Assembly (NCBI RefSeq): GCF_014203535.1
Contig: NZ_JACHJI010000002.1
Coordinates: 867,777-931,776, forward strand
Source: Streptomyces griseomycini
GTDB taxonomy: Bacteria; Actinomycetota; Actinomycetes; Streptomycetales; Streptomycetaceae
Length of the DNA: 64,000 nucleotides
Reading direction: 5' to 3'
Position 1 is the first letter of the stretch, and every line of letters begins with the position of its first letter. This document shows positions 56,619 to 63,975 of the stretch, in pieces. Made by a program: the position numbers and the translations under genes. The notes below the pieces were generated by a model. It made no database searches and was not told the DNA's origin. It saw only the letters and a list, made by a program, of their open reading frames with translations.

Positions 56619-57208
56619 TTTTTTTCGAAACCGAGGCTGATCCCACCAACTGGTTCCTGATGCCGCTGCACTGGACTGAACTCGACCAAGACAAGATCGA
56701 GGACTGGTCGCGAACCTGTGCCGAGATCATGTCTCGGCGGCATAGGAAATGGTGGAGGAGCCCGAACAAGGACGCACTCACCACACGGTTCCGTCTGCTG
56801 GTGGAGTCACACCCGCACCCCGCAATTCCGGCAGACCAGGTTTTCCTCTATGGCGGTGATCCCCGTCGCATCCCCCAGGTCTTTTACGCGCTCGCCGTCC
56901 GCAGCGACGGCGGAGATCGCCGCAAGGAGCTCCTCACGCTGGTCCAAGCCGACAAGGGGAACGACGTCAAGCCGCCAGAGGTCGAGACGTTTCACTCCGA
57001 CCGCATGGGAGACGGGCTGCGCTGTCTGCAGTACTTCGACGACGCCGGGCAAGTGTGTGTCTCGCTGAATTACGGATGGTGGTCGGAGGAGCACCAGACC
57101 TACGCGTCACTGCGAACGGTCACGGGTGATCTCGGCTGGCTCATGTCCCTCATCGACGAATGGGACGATTTCGCCCGCAGTATCTGGCTGAACTCGAATC
57201 CCCAGTAG
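56615..57208 (+). CDS. Module component G, unknown function
   Basis: The 197-residue soluble protein starts FFETEADPTNWFLMPLHW, has a helical region (~22-60), strands and a C-terminal helix (MSLIDEWDDFARSIW). It has the same position and broadly the same plan as the proteins at 59408 and 61475: an N-terminal W-x-P strand and a closing helix preceded by a PG or TG turn. It is translationally coupled to component F through an ATGA overlap, so F and G probably work together. Confidence 0.65.
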   Translation: MIFFETEADPTNWFLMPLHWTELDQDKIEDWSRTCAEIMSRRHRKWWRSPNKDALTTRFRLLVESHPHPAIPADQVFLYGGDPRRIPQVFYALAVRSDGGDRRKELLTLVQADKGNDVKPPEVETFHSDRMGDGLRCLQYFDDAGQVCVSLNYGWWSEEHQTYASLRTVTGDLGWLMSLIDEWDDFARSIWLNSNPQ

Positions 57209-57261
57209 CTCGGCTTGGACATGCACCGACCCTGTTCCGCGCCGGCGAGGAGAGTCCTGAC

Positions 57262-57945
57262 ATGACACGCAGGGGCAAGCAGCGCGCGGCGACGGAGCGT
57301 CTTGGCATCCACGCCGAGGCGGGCGGCTGGTGCACGATCGACAAGATCCCGCACCCTCCTGCGGATGTGCTCCAGGCCGCGGACAATCCTCGACTCCGCC
57401 CGGCGAGGATGCGACCACTGGGCATGCTCGGTGCGGCACTTGGTGCACCTTTCATCCTCGTGATCACGTTCTTCGAGCTTCTGGCCAAAGCGGAAGAAGC
57501 CGTCATGCGGTCCCTTGACACAAGGGACGAAAAGGAACGGTTGCGGGTCAAGAAAGAGGACGAGAAACGCCGTCGGGACGCCATCACCGCCCAACAAGGC
57601 ATCGACAAGGTCTTCGACGGCAACTGGCACGGCGACGCCGGGCAGTTCCTCCTGCGGTGGTACGGCCACTCGACCCACCACCAGCGGCTTCTGCTCGCGA
57701 CCACGGAGGGGATCGCCCTGGCGGCCCCGCCGCGGCGCGTCAGTGCGGGACGGGAGAAGCACCTGCAGATCGTCGCCCGTCTTTCCGCCGCCGAAGCGAC
57801 CCTCGCCGATCCCTTCTCCGGTGAGTTCAAGACGAGGATGCTGCTGATCCGCTTCCAGGACGGGTCCTGGCTGCGGGTCGACACGGAGGAGTTCCGCAGC
57901 GACCTCCACATGTACGTGCTCCGGCAGCCTCTCACCGGCAGCTGA
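57262..57945 (+). CDS. Coiled-coil protein with an embedded hydrophobic helix (module component H)
   Basis: The 227-residue protein begins TRRGKQRAATERLGIHAEAG. It then has a hydrophobic segment (GMLGAALGAPFILVITFF, ~54-73), a strongly charged coiled coil (~75-115) and a C-terminal beta domain (~125-225) of PH-like pattern. ATG 57262 has GAGGAG upstream. A fragment of a second copy, including the leader, is at 61320-61445. It closes the operon. No family is recognised. Confidence 0.65.
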   Translation: MTRRGKQRAATERLGIHAEAGGWCTIDKIPHPPADVLQAADNPRLRPARMRPLGMLGAALGAPFILVITFFELLAKAEEAVMRSLDTRDEKERLRVKKEDEKRRRDAITAQQGIDKVFDGNWHGDAGQFLLRWYGHSTHHQRLLLATTEGIALAAPPRRVSAGREKHLQIVARLSAAEATLADPFSGEFKTRMLLIRFQDGSWLRVDTEEFRSDLHMYVLRQPLTGS

Positions 57946-57996
57946 CACGACCCCGTCGGCCGTCCGCCCGGTGCGTTCGGCATCCGCCGCCGCGGC

Positions 57997-58476
57997 TCAG
58001 TCGTGCGGAACCTGCTCGACCACCTTCTCGCCGAAGCACCACGAGCCCCGGGTGCCCCACGTCTCCGCGCGCAGCCCCGTCCACCAGGCGATCCGGGCGG
58101 CACGACGGTGCGAGACATCGGGGTACTCCTCGGGGGTCACCTTGATGTAGCCGCGGCGGTCGTCCGGGTACGTACGCAGGGCCTCGCGCAGCCTCTCCTC
58201 CTGCTTCTCCTGTATGGAGCGATCACCGGTGGCCCGCTCGTACACCTTGCGTACGATTCCCGGCCCCTTCAGCACGTCGCGCCACCTCGCGGTGTCCGAG
58301 CCCTGCCCGGTCATCCAGCCGACGGCACCGAGCGCGGCGACGGCCGAAGCGCCGGCACCGACCAGTTCACCGGTGGCGTCGGCCTGGCCCGGAGTCCGGG
58401 GGCGGAGCTCACCCTCGGGATCCTCGATCACCGTCAGCACCTGGTCGACGTCGTGGAGCCCGGACGTCGTCTCCAT
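57997..58476 (-). CDS. Hypothetical protein
   Basis: The 159-residue protein has a short Gly/Ala-rich hydrophobic stretch (~45-62) and a basic helical region (~75-115), then WWTGLRAETWGTRGSW near the C-terminus. ATG 58476 has only a weak site, and the frame is open to 58569, so the start is uncertain. It opposes the flanking module genes. I do not recognise it; it may be an N-terminally shortened gene. Confidence 0.5.
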   Translation of the reverse strand: METTSGLHDVDQVLTVIEDPEGELRPRTPGQADATGELVGAGASAVAALGAVGWMTGQGSDTARWRDVLKGPGIVRKVYERATGDRSIQEKQEERLREALRTYPDDRRGYIKVTPEEYPDVSHRRAARIAWWTGLRAETWGTRGSWCFGEKVVEQVPHD

Positions 58477-58599
58477 CTCCGGACCGGGGACCCGGGTGCC
58501 GTCCTGTCTCCGAAGTGTGCAGCCGGACGGCACGCCCCTGTGGTTCTCCCGCCCGACACCTGACCGCACACATGACCTGACCGCACCCCGCGGCTACGG

Positions 58600-58747
58600 C
58601 ATCGTCCAGGCCTGCCTGACCCGGCAGATTCTCGTCCTCGCGGACCGCGCCTTCTGGCCGGGCATGATCGCCGTCCCGGCTTGGGCTCTCCTCGTCGGCA
58701 TCACCTACGCAGTGGAAGGGATGCGGGAGCATCATGGCCACCGCTGA
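58600..58747 (+). pseudogene. C-terminal remnant of module component E
   Basis: About 45 codons read RAFWPGMIAVPAWALLVG and end at 58747, overlapping the start of the component F paralogue by 14 nt. The intact E protein has TAFWPGVFVALVTPLLV at the same distance from its end and also overlaps F. The N-terminal two thirds are missing. Confidence 0.55.
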
Positions 58748-59366
58748 GCGCCGCCGCCCCCCGAACGGTTTCGACCTGGTGCCGCCGCCCGGCTGGGACG
58801 TGATCCCCCTACGCACGGGCACCAGGGAAGCGATGGACCGTGTCGTCCGCAAGGCCGTCGCACAACTGCCCGCCAGCTTTCCCAAGGACGACATTCCGAA
58901 GGCCCGGCTGAAGCTCACCCAGGAGATGAAGAAGGTCGTCCGCCGGGCCAGCGCCAAGGGGGGAATGACCCTCTGCCTCCCCACCGAACCCCTTCACGGC
59001 GTCGCGCTGCCCGTCTCGATCGTGGCCTCCGAGCCGATCGAGATTCCACGGGTCAGGCCCAGCAGCGGCCCGGAAGCGGTCCTGGCCGCGCTCGCCTCCG
59101 TGACTCCCGGTGCCGAGACACGGGAACTCGACGACACCGCGGCCCTGCGCTCGGAGCGAGACGTACCCGCCGACGCGGCCAAGGGCGTCGACGTCGCTCA
59201 CCGCCGGGTCGAGTACTTCGTTCCGGTCCCGGACAGCGCCCCCGACCAGTACCTGACCTTCTCCTTCAGCGCCCTGATCGCGCCCGGCTCGGATCCCGCC
59301 TTCTACGACACCCTCGTGGAGCTGTTCAATGCCGTGATGGGCACCTTCCGCTGGAGCTACGCCTGA
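58734..59366 (+). CDS. PsbP/LpqN-like soluble protein, second copy (component F)
   Basis: The 210-residue protein has the same layout as the one at 55989: NGFDLVPPPGW at 11-21, PKDDIPKARLKL in the first helix region, RRVEYFVPVPDS and the end FNAVMGTFRWSYA. GC-rich codon use, unlike the first copy, shows it has been longer in this genome or was recruited separately. It is followed 41 nt on by the G-type gene. Confidence 0.75.
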   Translation: MATAERRRPPNGFDLVPPPGWDVIPLRTGTREAMDRVVRKAVAQLPASFPKDDIPKARLKLTQEMKKVVRRASAKGGMTLCLPTEPLHGVALPVSIVASEPIEIPRVRPSSGPEAVLAALASVTPGAETRELDDTAALRSERDVPADAAKGVDVAHRRVEYFVPVPDSAPDQYLTFSFSALIAPGSDPAFYDTLVELFNAVMGTFRWSYA

Positions 59367-59407
59367 AGGCTCCCTTCTGCCGTGTCCCCCGAAGAAAGAG
59401 ACCGCTC

Positions 59408-60049
59408 ATGTCCGAAGGCACCCTGTGGAGCACCGACCTCGGCGCCCCGCTCCACATCGACACGGATGCCAACCCAGACCTCTGGGGCTATCTCCACCTC
59501 CAGATCGACAAGAAGAACTTCAAGGAATGGCTGGGCCTGCACCTGACCGGCCTGGCCGCCGTCCACGACATCGAACTCACCCGCAAACTCCGCCGATTCC
59601 ACAAGAGCTTCTACGAGCAGACGATCGTCACGCTCCGGGACAAGCTCCAGGCCGACGAGGCGTTCATCTACCACCCCGTTCCGCTGACCTACATGCCGCT
59701 GGTGATGCACGCCACCCGCATCCACTGCGAGGCCCGTGACGCGTCCTCCTGCGAGGGGATCACCGCGGCCACGGTGCCGCACCCGGAGATCCCCGAGTGG
59801 CAGCAGCGAACCGGCAGCATTCCGTTCCCCTCGCCGCACCTGGGCGCGGACGGGGTCCGGGTCACCCGCTCCTACCCTGCGGACAGCACCATCATGATGA
59901 CCTCGGTGACGTACCACTGGCACACCCCGCCCGGCCTCCCCGACGTCCTGCTCCGCGGGCACCACGACGATCCGGAGGTGATCGCCGCGGCACTGGAGGC
60001 ACTGGACGACTTCGCGCGGACGCTCCGGCTTCCTGATGCGGCCCATTGA
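59408..60049 (+). CDS. Module component G-like protein, second copy
   Basis: The 213-residue soluble protein with no signal peptide has an N-terminal WGYLHLQID strand, helices around 35-90, and a long C-terminal helix (AAALEALDDFARTLR) preceded by the PPGLPDVL turn. It follows the F-type gene as at 56615, and its DDFAR helix matches that protein's. ATG 59408 has GAAAGAG upstream. Function unknown. Confidence 0.68.
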   Translation: MSEGTLWSTDLGAPLHIDTDANPDLWGYLHLQIDKKNFKEWLGLHLTGLAAVHDIELTRKLRRFHKSFYEQTIVTLRDKLQADEAFIYHPVPLTYMPLVMHATRIHCEARDASSCEGITAATVPHPEIPEWQQRTGSIPFPSPHLGADGVRVTRSYPADSTIMMTSVTYHWHTPPGLPDVLLRGHHDDPEVIAAALEALDDFARTLRLPDAAH

Positions 60050-60073
60050 CCGGAGCCGCCGGGGGCAGGACTG

Positions 60074-60250
60074 ATGGGACTTCCCCCTGCGGCCTCGAGT
60101 ACCCGTTCTCTCTCCCCCCGGCGACGGCGTTCGAGAAACCATGCGGGAGTAGCTGCCCTGCCGCAGGTTCGAGCTCTCCTCCGCAAGCGGGCCCCAGGCG
60201 GGATTGTCCTCGGTGAGGGCGTGCAGGGGCAGACTGCCGGGTGCGATCAT
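60074..60250 (-). pseudogene. 5' fragment of an unidentified gene
   Basis: ATG 60250 on the minus strand has a strong GAAGGAG site at 9 nt. It opens a coding-like N-terminus (MIAPGSLPLHALTEDNPAWG, then PLAEESSNLRQG) for about 35-40 codons. After that the frame becomes Arg/Ser-rich noise antisense to the G-type gene. I read it as the start of a gene whose 3' part was lost. Confidence 0.35.
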
Positions 60251-60389
60251 CGTGCTGGTCTCCTTCAGGCTTCGACACCTCGAAGACCAGCCGGTGGCCG
60301 TTCGTCCGTGCGGGCACCGTCCCGATGCCGGAACGAGCCCCGGATCAGACCGAACCCGTACACCACTTCCCTGGACGCAACCGGACAGC

Positions 60390-61028
60390 ATGGGACGATC
60401 GACCGCACCACGTCGTCGCAGAGCAGCCGCATCGGCCCTGCGCTACGAACACCGAACGGGAAGGCCCGGCCCAGCCGGGAAGAAGGAGAAGGACGCCGGT
60501 GTGACCCCCGGGGGCTGCCTGGTGGGTCTGGGCTGTGCCGGCCTCATGGTCCTGGCGGCCACTCTCGACTGGCTTTGGGGTGATGACGCGTGGCAGTGGG
60601 CGGCGGCATCATGGCCGGGCGGTGCTTACGCCTTCGCGGTCTGCATCGGTGTGATCGGGCCTTGCCTCGCGGCGCTCTCCGTCTTCAGCCTGAGCCACAT
60701 GGGCTGGAAGTCGTGGAGGAAGCATCCGGCGCGCACACTCACTCACACGGCGGTGGGTGTGGCGTCCACGGTTGCGCTGATGCCCTTGGGGTCCTTGATC
60801 ACCAACGCACAGAACAGTGGCGGGTGGGCCCGTAGCCGTACCTCTTCCCCCACCTGGGTGTTCAGTCACTACCCGTGGCTCTGGGCCGTCGGGCTGGCCT
60901 CCACCGTCGTCAGCGCCATCCTGCTCATCCGGGTTGTCGTCGCTTACCACCGATTGCGGCGCCGATCACCCGCCCCAGGCGCCGAGAGCGGATCCCGGCA
61001 GGATGCCGTGCCCCCGGAATCGCCATGA
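60390..61028 (+). CDS. Hypothetical four-helix membrane protein
   Basis: The 212-residue protein has a basic N-terminus (~1-38), then hydrophobic segments at ~42-60, ~73-100, ~115-135 and ~158-185, and a polar tail. ATG 60390 has a weak site. GTG 60501, with GGAGAAGGA upstream, would remove only the basic tail and is a good alternative. I do not recognise a family. It sits among module fragments. Confidence 0.55.
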   Translation: MGRSTAPRRRRAAASALRYEHRTGRPGPAGKKEKDAGVTPGGCLVGLGCAGLMVLAATLDWLWGDDAWQWAAASWPGGAYAFAVCIGVIGPCLAALSVFSLSHMGWKSWRKHPARTLTHTAVGVASTVALMPLGSLITNAQNSGGWARSRTSSPTWVFSHYPWLWAVGLASTVVSAILLIRVVVAYHRLRRRSPAPGAESGSRQDAVPPESP

Positions 61029-61473
61029 CGCGCGGCACCTTCAGTGGCCAGGCCTTCCCCGGCCTCGCCCGTCAGTCCCAGTGAAGCGTGCCGGCCACCG
61101 CGTCGCACTTGGACTGGATCGCACGGACTGCAATGGCAACGGGTCCCATCAGGAACCGTCGGTACAGCCGCCGCCTCTTTACCGGTCCTTGCTCTGGGTC
61201 ACCGGAGCCGCTCATTCCCACGGCCGTCTTCCGTTCTGCTCGAGAGCTTCGGACTATCACTTCCGATGCGCCCAGCGGGCCCGTGTCATAGGCAGGCGGA
61301 CATGCTGCTGGTGCCTCCGTCTGTGCACCCGACGCACCGAATCCTGTTCCACGTCGGCAAGGAGAACCTCGACATGACGTGTAGGGGCAAGCAGCCCGTG
61401 GCGACGGACCGCCTCGGCATCCACGTCGAAGCAGGCGAGTGGTGCCGGACGGCGGCGTATGTCGCCCGGGCGT
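61029..61473. other. Decayed stretch with module fragments
   Basis: There is no intact gene. On the minus strand at 61072-61150 a frame ends SKCDAVAGTLHWD, like the closing helix of component F. On the plus strand 61320-61445 is a fragment of component H. The rest holds nothing I can support. Confidence 0.5.
61320..61445 (+). pseudogene. 5' remnant of module component H
   Basis: From about 61320 the DNA matches the leader of the gene at 57262. The ATG at 61374 then opens TCRGKQPVATDRLGIHVEAG, clearly homologous to TRRGKQRAATERLGIHAEAG. Similarity ends after ~24 codons, close to the 3' end of the opposing gene. Confidence 0.7.
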
Positions 61474-61474
61474 T

Positions 61475-62068
61475 TCAGAATTCCACCGTCAGCGTCTGCG
61501 CGATGCCGTCGGCAGCCTCTTCCATTTCCTGCGTCAGTCCAGGGACGGTCCACGACGCGAGGACCATCACCGCCACTTCCGAACCAGTGGGCCGGATCCC
61601 GTACGTGAGCGTCTCCATCAGGATTCCGGGCCCCCGGGGCGGAGGATCGTCCGCGGCGAAGTTCTGCCGGATACGTACGGCAGGACCGACCGGCAACTCC
61701 GTGCGCGTGATCTCCGGCGTACCGAAGTCATCTGCGCTGAACGTCTCGGCCAGCCAGTCCAGAGTGATGCGGGGAACCGCCTCGTCAGGGTGGATCAGGT
61801 CCACTTCCAAGGTGGCAAGGGCCGTGTCGAACCCGTCGGGGTAGAGGGCGAAGGCGTAGAAGGGATCGCGGCTGCGGCTGTCTTCCGCCCGGACCCGGAG
61901 GTCCCTCCGCAACGTACTTCTGTCCAGCTCGTAGCCTGCCGCCCTGCTGCGGTCACGCAACTCCGTCGCGGTGCCCTTGGCCCAGCCCTTCACGTCGTCC
62001 GACGGCTCGAGCGGGAGGGGTACCCAGTCGGTGGGAACGACGATGCCGCACGTACGGATCTCACTCAT
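61475..62068 (-). CDS. Module component G-like protein, third copy
   Basis: The 197-residue protein starts at 62068, overlapping the end of the F-type pseudogene by 8 nt, and follows F as the other G genes do. It has VVPTDWVPLPLEPSDD at the N-terminus (compare PTNWFLMPLHW), a helix, strands and a closing helix after TVPGLTQEMEEAADG. It appears intact although its partner F gene is frameshifted. Function unknown. Confidence 0.68.
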   Translation of the reverse strand: MSEIRTCGIVVPTDWVPLPLEPSDDVKGWAKGTATELRDRSRAAGYELDRSTLRRDLRVRAEDSRSRDPFYAFALYPDGFDTALATLEVDLIHPDEAVPRITLDWLAETFSADDFGTPEITRTELPVGPAVRIRQNFAADDPPPRGPGILMETLTYGIRPTGSEVAVMVLASWTVPGLTQEMEEAADGIAQTLTVEF

Positions 62069-62740
62069 GGGCGCTGCCTCCGTCCGTCCACTTCAGCGAG
62101 GCCGCCACTGCGTCGAAGAGTTCGACCATCGCGTCGGCGATCTGTACGAGGGGAGTGGAGAAGGTCAACAGCAGGTGTGCCTCGGTTCCGGGCACCGGAA
62201 CTTGGTAGTCCAGCGTGACAGAAGGGAGGGCGTCGTCAGGGCTTCCCGGCACGCCGGAGGGAGCGGAGACGTCCGGCTGCCCGGTCGCCCTGCGCGTGCG
62301 GACGGCAGTGCCCGCGGCAAGCTCGACGACCGAGGCGTCGACCGCGGTGTCAGCGGCGAGGCGGTCTGAGACGCCCTGCGGGGCCGGCCGGCTCCCACCC
62401 GGTCCGGGCTGCAACAGCGTGACCAGAAGCGAGGCGGGAACGGTGAGCGGGCCTGCCTGCTGGAAGCTGAGGTACAGCTCGATGCCCCCTCACGGAATGC
62501 CGCGGTCGCCTGTGCCAAGAGGTCTTCCCGCAGCCGCCGCTTGACGTGCGGGGCGTTGTCGACCCCGGCGAACCGACGGTCGATCAGGGCATCGACCGAG
62601 CGTTCACGGCTTTCCGGGTCGATATGAACCCGGAACCATCCCTCCGGGAGCAACAGCTCGTAGTCGGCGGGCGGTGCCGACCCGGCACCGCCCCCCACGG
62701 TCCCGGTCACAGGTCCTCCGATGTCATCGGCTTCTTTCAT
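62061..62740 (-). pseudogene. Component F paralogue with a one-base frameshift
   Basis: Frame one runs from 62740 with ADYELLLPEGW (compare NLVPPPGW) to AFREGA, then turns to noise. The -strand frame one base away continues GIELYLSFQQAGPLTVPASL, then VTLDYQVPVPG, and ends MVELFDAVAASLKW near 62061. Coding similarity passes from one frame to the other at a C-run (62487-62491), where one more G on the coding strand would restore a ~225-residue protein. It is a recent single-base loss, or a sequencing error. Confidence 0.75.
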
Positions 62741-62748
62741 ACGTTGTC

Positions 62749-62997
62749 CTACGACTCCCCGAGCGCCCTGTCATACCAAAAGCGGCTGACCAGCGCGCTG
62801 ATCAGCGAGGGCACCAGCACCACCGTGATGGTCAGCGCGGACAGGCAGCCCGCCGGAATCGCGGGACCCATGTCGCTGAAGAGCCCTGCCAACAGCACCG
62901 CACTGAAGAGCGGGAGGGAGAGAAGCTCGTTCCGGCCGATGACCGAGCGGTACCAATCAGTCTGCTTCCTGGCTTCTCCCGCACCCATGGGCGACAT
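62749..62997 (-). CDS. Small membrane protein (module component E-like)
   Basis: The 82-residue protein has two hydrophobic helices (~27-42 and ~46-72) and a closing VSRFWYDRALGES. ATG 62997 follows GGAGG at 8 nt and touches the stop of the upstream T7SS-signal fragment. It lies before the F-type pseudogene, as E does at 55616. It is shorter than the 126-residue copy and could be N-terminally reduced. Confidence 0.6.
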   Translation of the reverse strand: MSPMGAGEARKQTDWYRSVIGRNELLSLPLFSAVLLAGLFSDMGPAIPAGCLSALTITVVLVPSLISALVSRFWYDRALGES

Positions 62998-63131
62998 CAC
63001 ACGGACCTCCGCCGCGAGCATGAGCCCCTGCCACCAGTCCTTCGGTCGACGGACGCGAGCGCTTTGATCTCGTCCGCCTGCTTCCTGATGGACTCGGCGG
63101 TCTTCCTCAACTCCCGGCCGAGTTTGGCGAC
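62997..63131 (-). pseudogene. T7SS-signal-domain gene fragment cut by an IS
   Basis: 44 codons lie between the IS end and the TGA that touches the next ATG. They read VAKLGRELRKTAESIRKQAD then EIKALASVD, the long helix typical of T7SS-signal and WXG-type N-termini (compare VASALRDQAERLRK at 54258). After Asp the text becomes Arg/Gly-rich, so an internal deletion or frame change exists too. The 5' part is lost to the IS insertion. Confidence 0.6.
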
Positions 63132-63133
63132 TT

Positions 63134-63158
63134 AGACCGTGTCCTACGTGGTAAGGCG
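63134..63158 (+). repeat. IS left terminal inverted repeat
   Basis: This 25-bp repeat pairs with 63976-64000 with a single A/G mismatch at position 20. The stop codon of transposase frame B lies inside it. Confidence 0.9.
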
Positions 63159-63587
63159 GATGAGTCGCTTGTAGCAGCACAGGGCGGCGGCGAGGCCGAG
63201 AAAGGCCAGGTAGTTGCGGGGATCGCGCTCGTAACGAGGGCTCAAGCGGCGGTAGCCGGACAGCCACGACATCGTCCGCTCGATGACCCATCGGCGGCGC
63301 CCTAATCGCTTGCTGGACTCGATTCCCTTGCGGGCGATGCGCACGCCGATCCGCTTCCCGCGCAGCCATCTGCGCAGGTCAGCCCGGTCGTAGGCCTTGT
63401 CCGCATGCAGGCGCTGCGGCTTGAAGTGCCGGCCGCGGTGGGGGTCGTGTCTCGTTTGGTGACCCTCCACCATCGGCTTCAGCCCTTCGCTGTCGTGGGT
63501 GTTACCCGCAGAGACGCCGACGAGAAGGGGCAGTCCGTTCGCGTCCGACAGGACATGCATCTTGGAACCCGGCTTACCCCGGTCCAC
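63144..63587 (-). CDS. IS5-family transposase, frame B
   Basis: This frame supplies the catalytic half: DRGKPGSKMHVLSDANG, the second Asp in LHADKAYDRADLR and the Glu in RRWVIERTMSWLSGYRRL. A GTG at 63587 could start it, but the family normally makes it as a fusion by -1 frameshifting at the AAAAAAG run upstream. It ends inside the left inverted repeat. All three DDE residues are present, so the element looks active. Confidence 0.88.
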   Translation of the reverse strand: MDRGKPGSKMHVLSDANGLPLLVGVSAGNTHDSEGLKPMVEGHQTRHDPHRGRHFKPQRLHADKAYDRADLRRWLRGKRIGVRIARKGIESSKRLGRRRWVIERTMSWLSGYRRLSPRYERDPRNYLAFLGLAAALCCYKRLIRLTT

Positions 63588-63961
63588 GGGGCTCGGACCT
63601 GTGTATTCGCCCCTTTTTTAGCCCTCACGTGGGCGGTGTCCAGGACGACGCGGGTGACGTCGAGAAGGCCGGCGTCGTCGAGCCGGTGCAGCACGGCCTC
63701 GTGCAGCCGGCCCCAGACACCGGCTCTCGACCAGATCAGGAACCGCCGATGAGCGGTCGACTTCGAGACGCCGAAGCACGGCGGCAACGCGCGCCAGGCG
63801 CAGCCGGACACCAGGACGTAGATGATCGCGGCGAACAGCGTCTCATCAGGCGTGTCCTGCGTTCCACCGCCCTGCGGCCGCACCCTCGACGGAGGGATCA
63901 ACGGCTTCGCGATCTCCCACAGCCCGTCCGGAACAATCCAACTCCACGTACCCCGCCCCAT
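63479..63961 (-). CDS. IS5-family transposase, frame A
   Basis: The 160-codon frame encodes the DUF4096-type N-terminal domain (LWEIAKPLIPPSR, then GCAWRALPPCFG and STAHRRF) and the first catalytic Asp in VVLDTAHVRAKKG. At the A6G4 run (63609-63618) the ribosome can slip by -1 into frame B. Without slipping, it reads ~45 meaningless codons to the stop. Together with frame B it gives a full DDE transposase of ~270 residues. Confidence 0.88.
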   Translation of the reverse strand: MGRGTWSWIVPDGLWEIAKPLIPPSRVRPQGGGTQDTPDETLFAAIIYVLVSGCAWRALPPCFGVSKSTAHRRFLIWSRAGVWGRLHEAVLHRLDDAGLLDVTRVVLDTAHVRAKKGANTQVRAPWTGVSRVPRCMSCRTRTDCPFSSASLRVTPTTAKG

Positions 63962-63975
63962 GCCGAGTTCAACGA

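Noticed and set aside
58003..58563. Plus-strand ORF opposite the gene at 57997-58476
   Set aside because: Its translation is Arg/Pro/Gly-rich shadow text. The minus frame has more normal composition and a plausible helix pattern.
60204..60389. Upstream extension of the membrane protein at 60390
   Set aside because: The frame is open but has no good start and mixed composition. It overlaps the minus-strand gene start at 60250.
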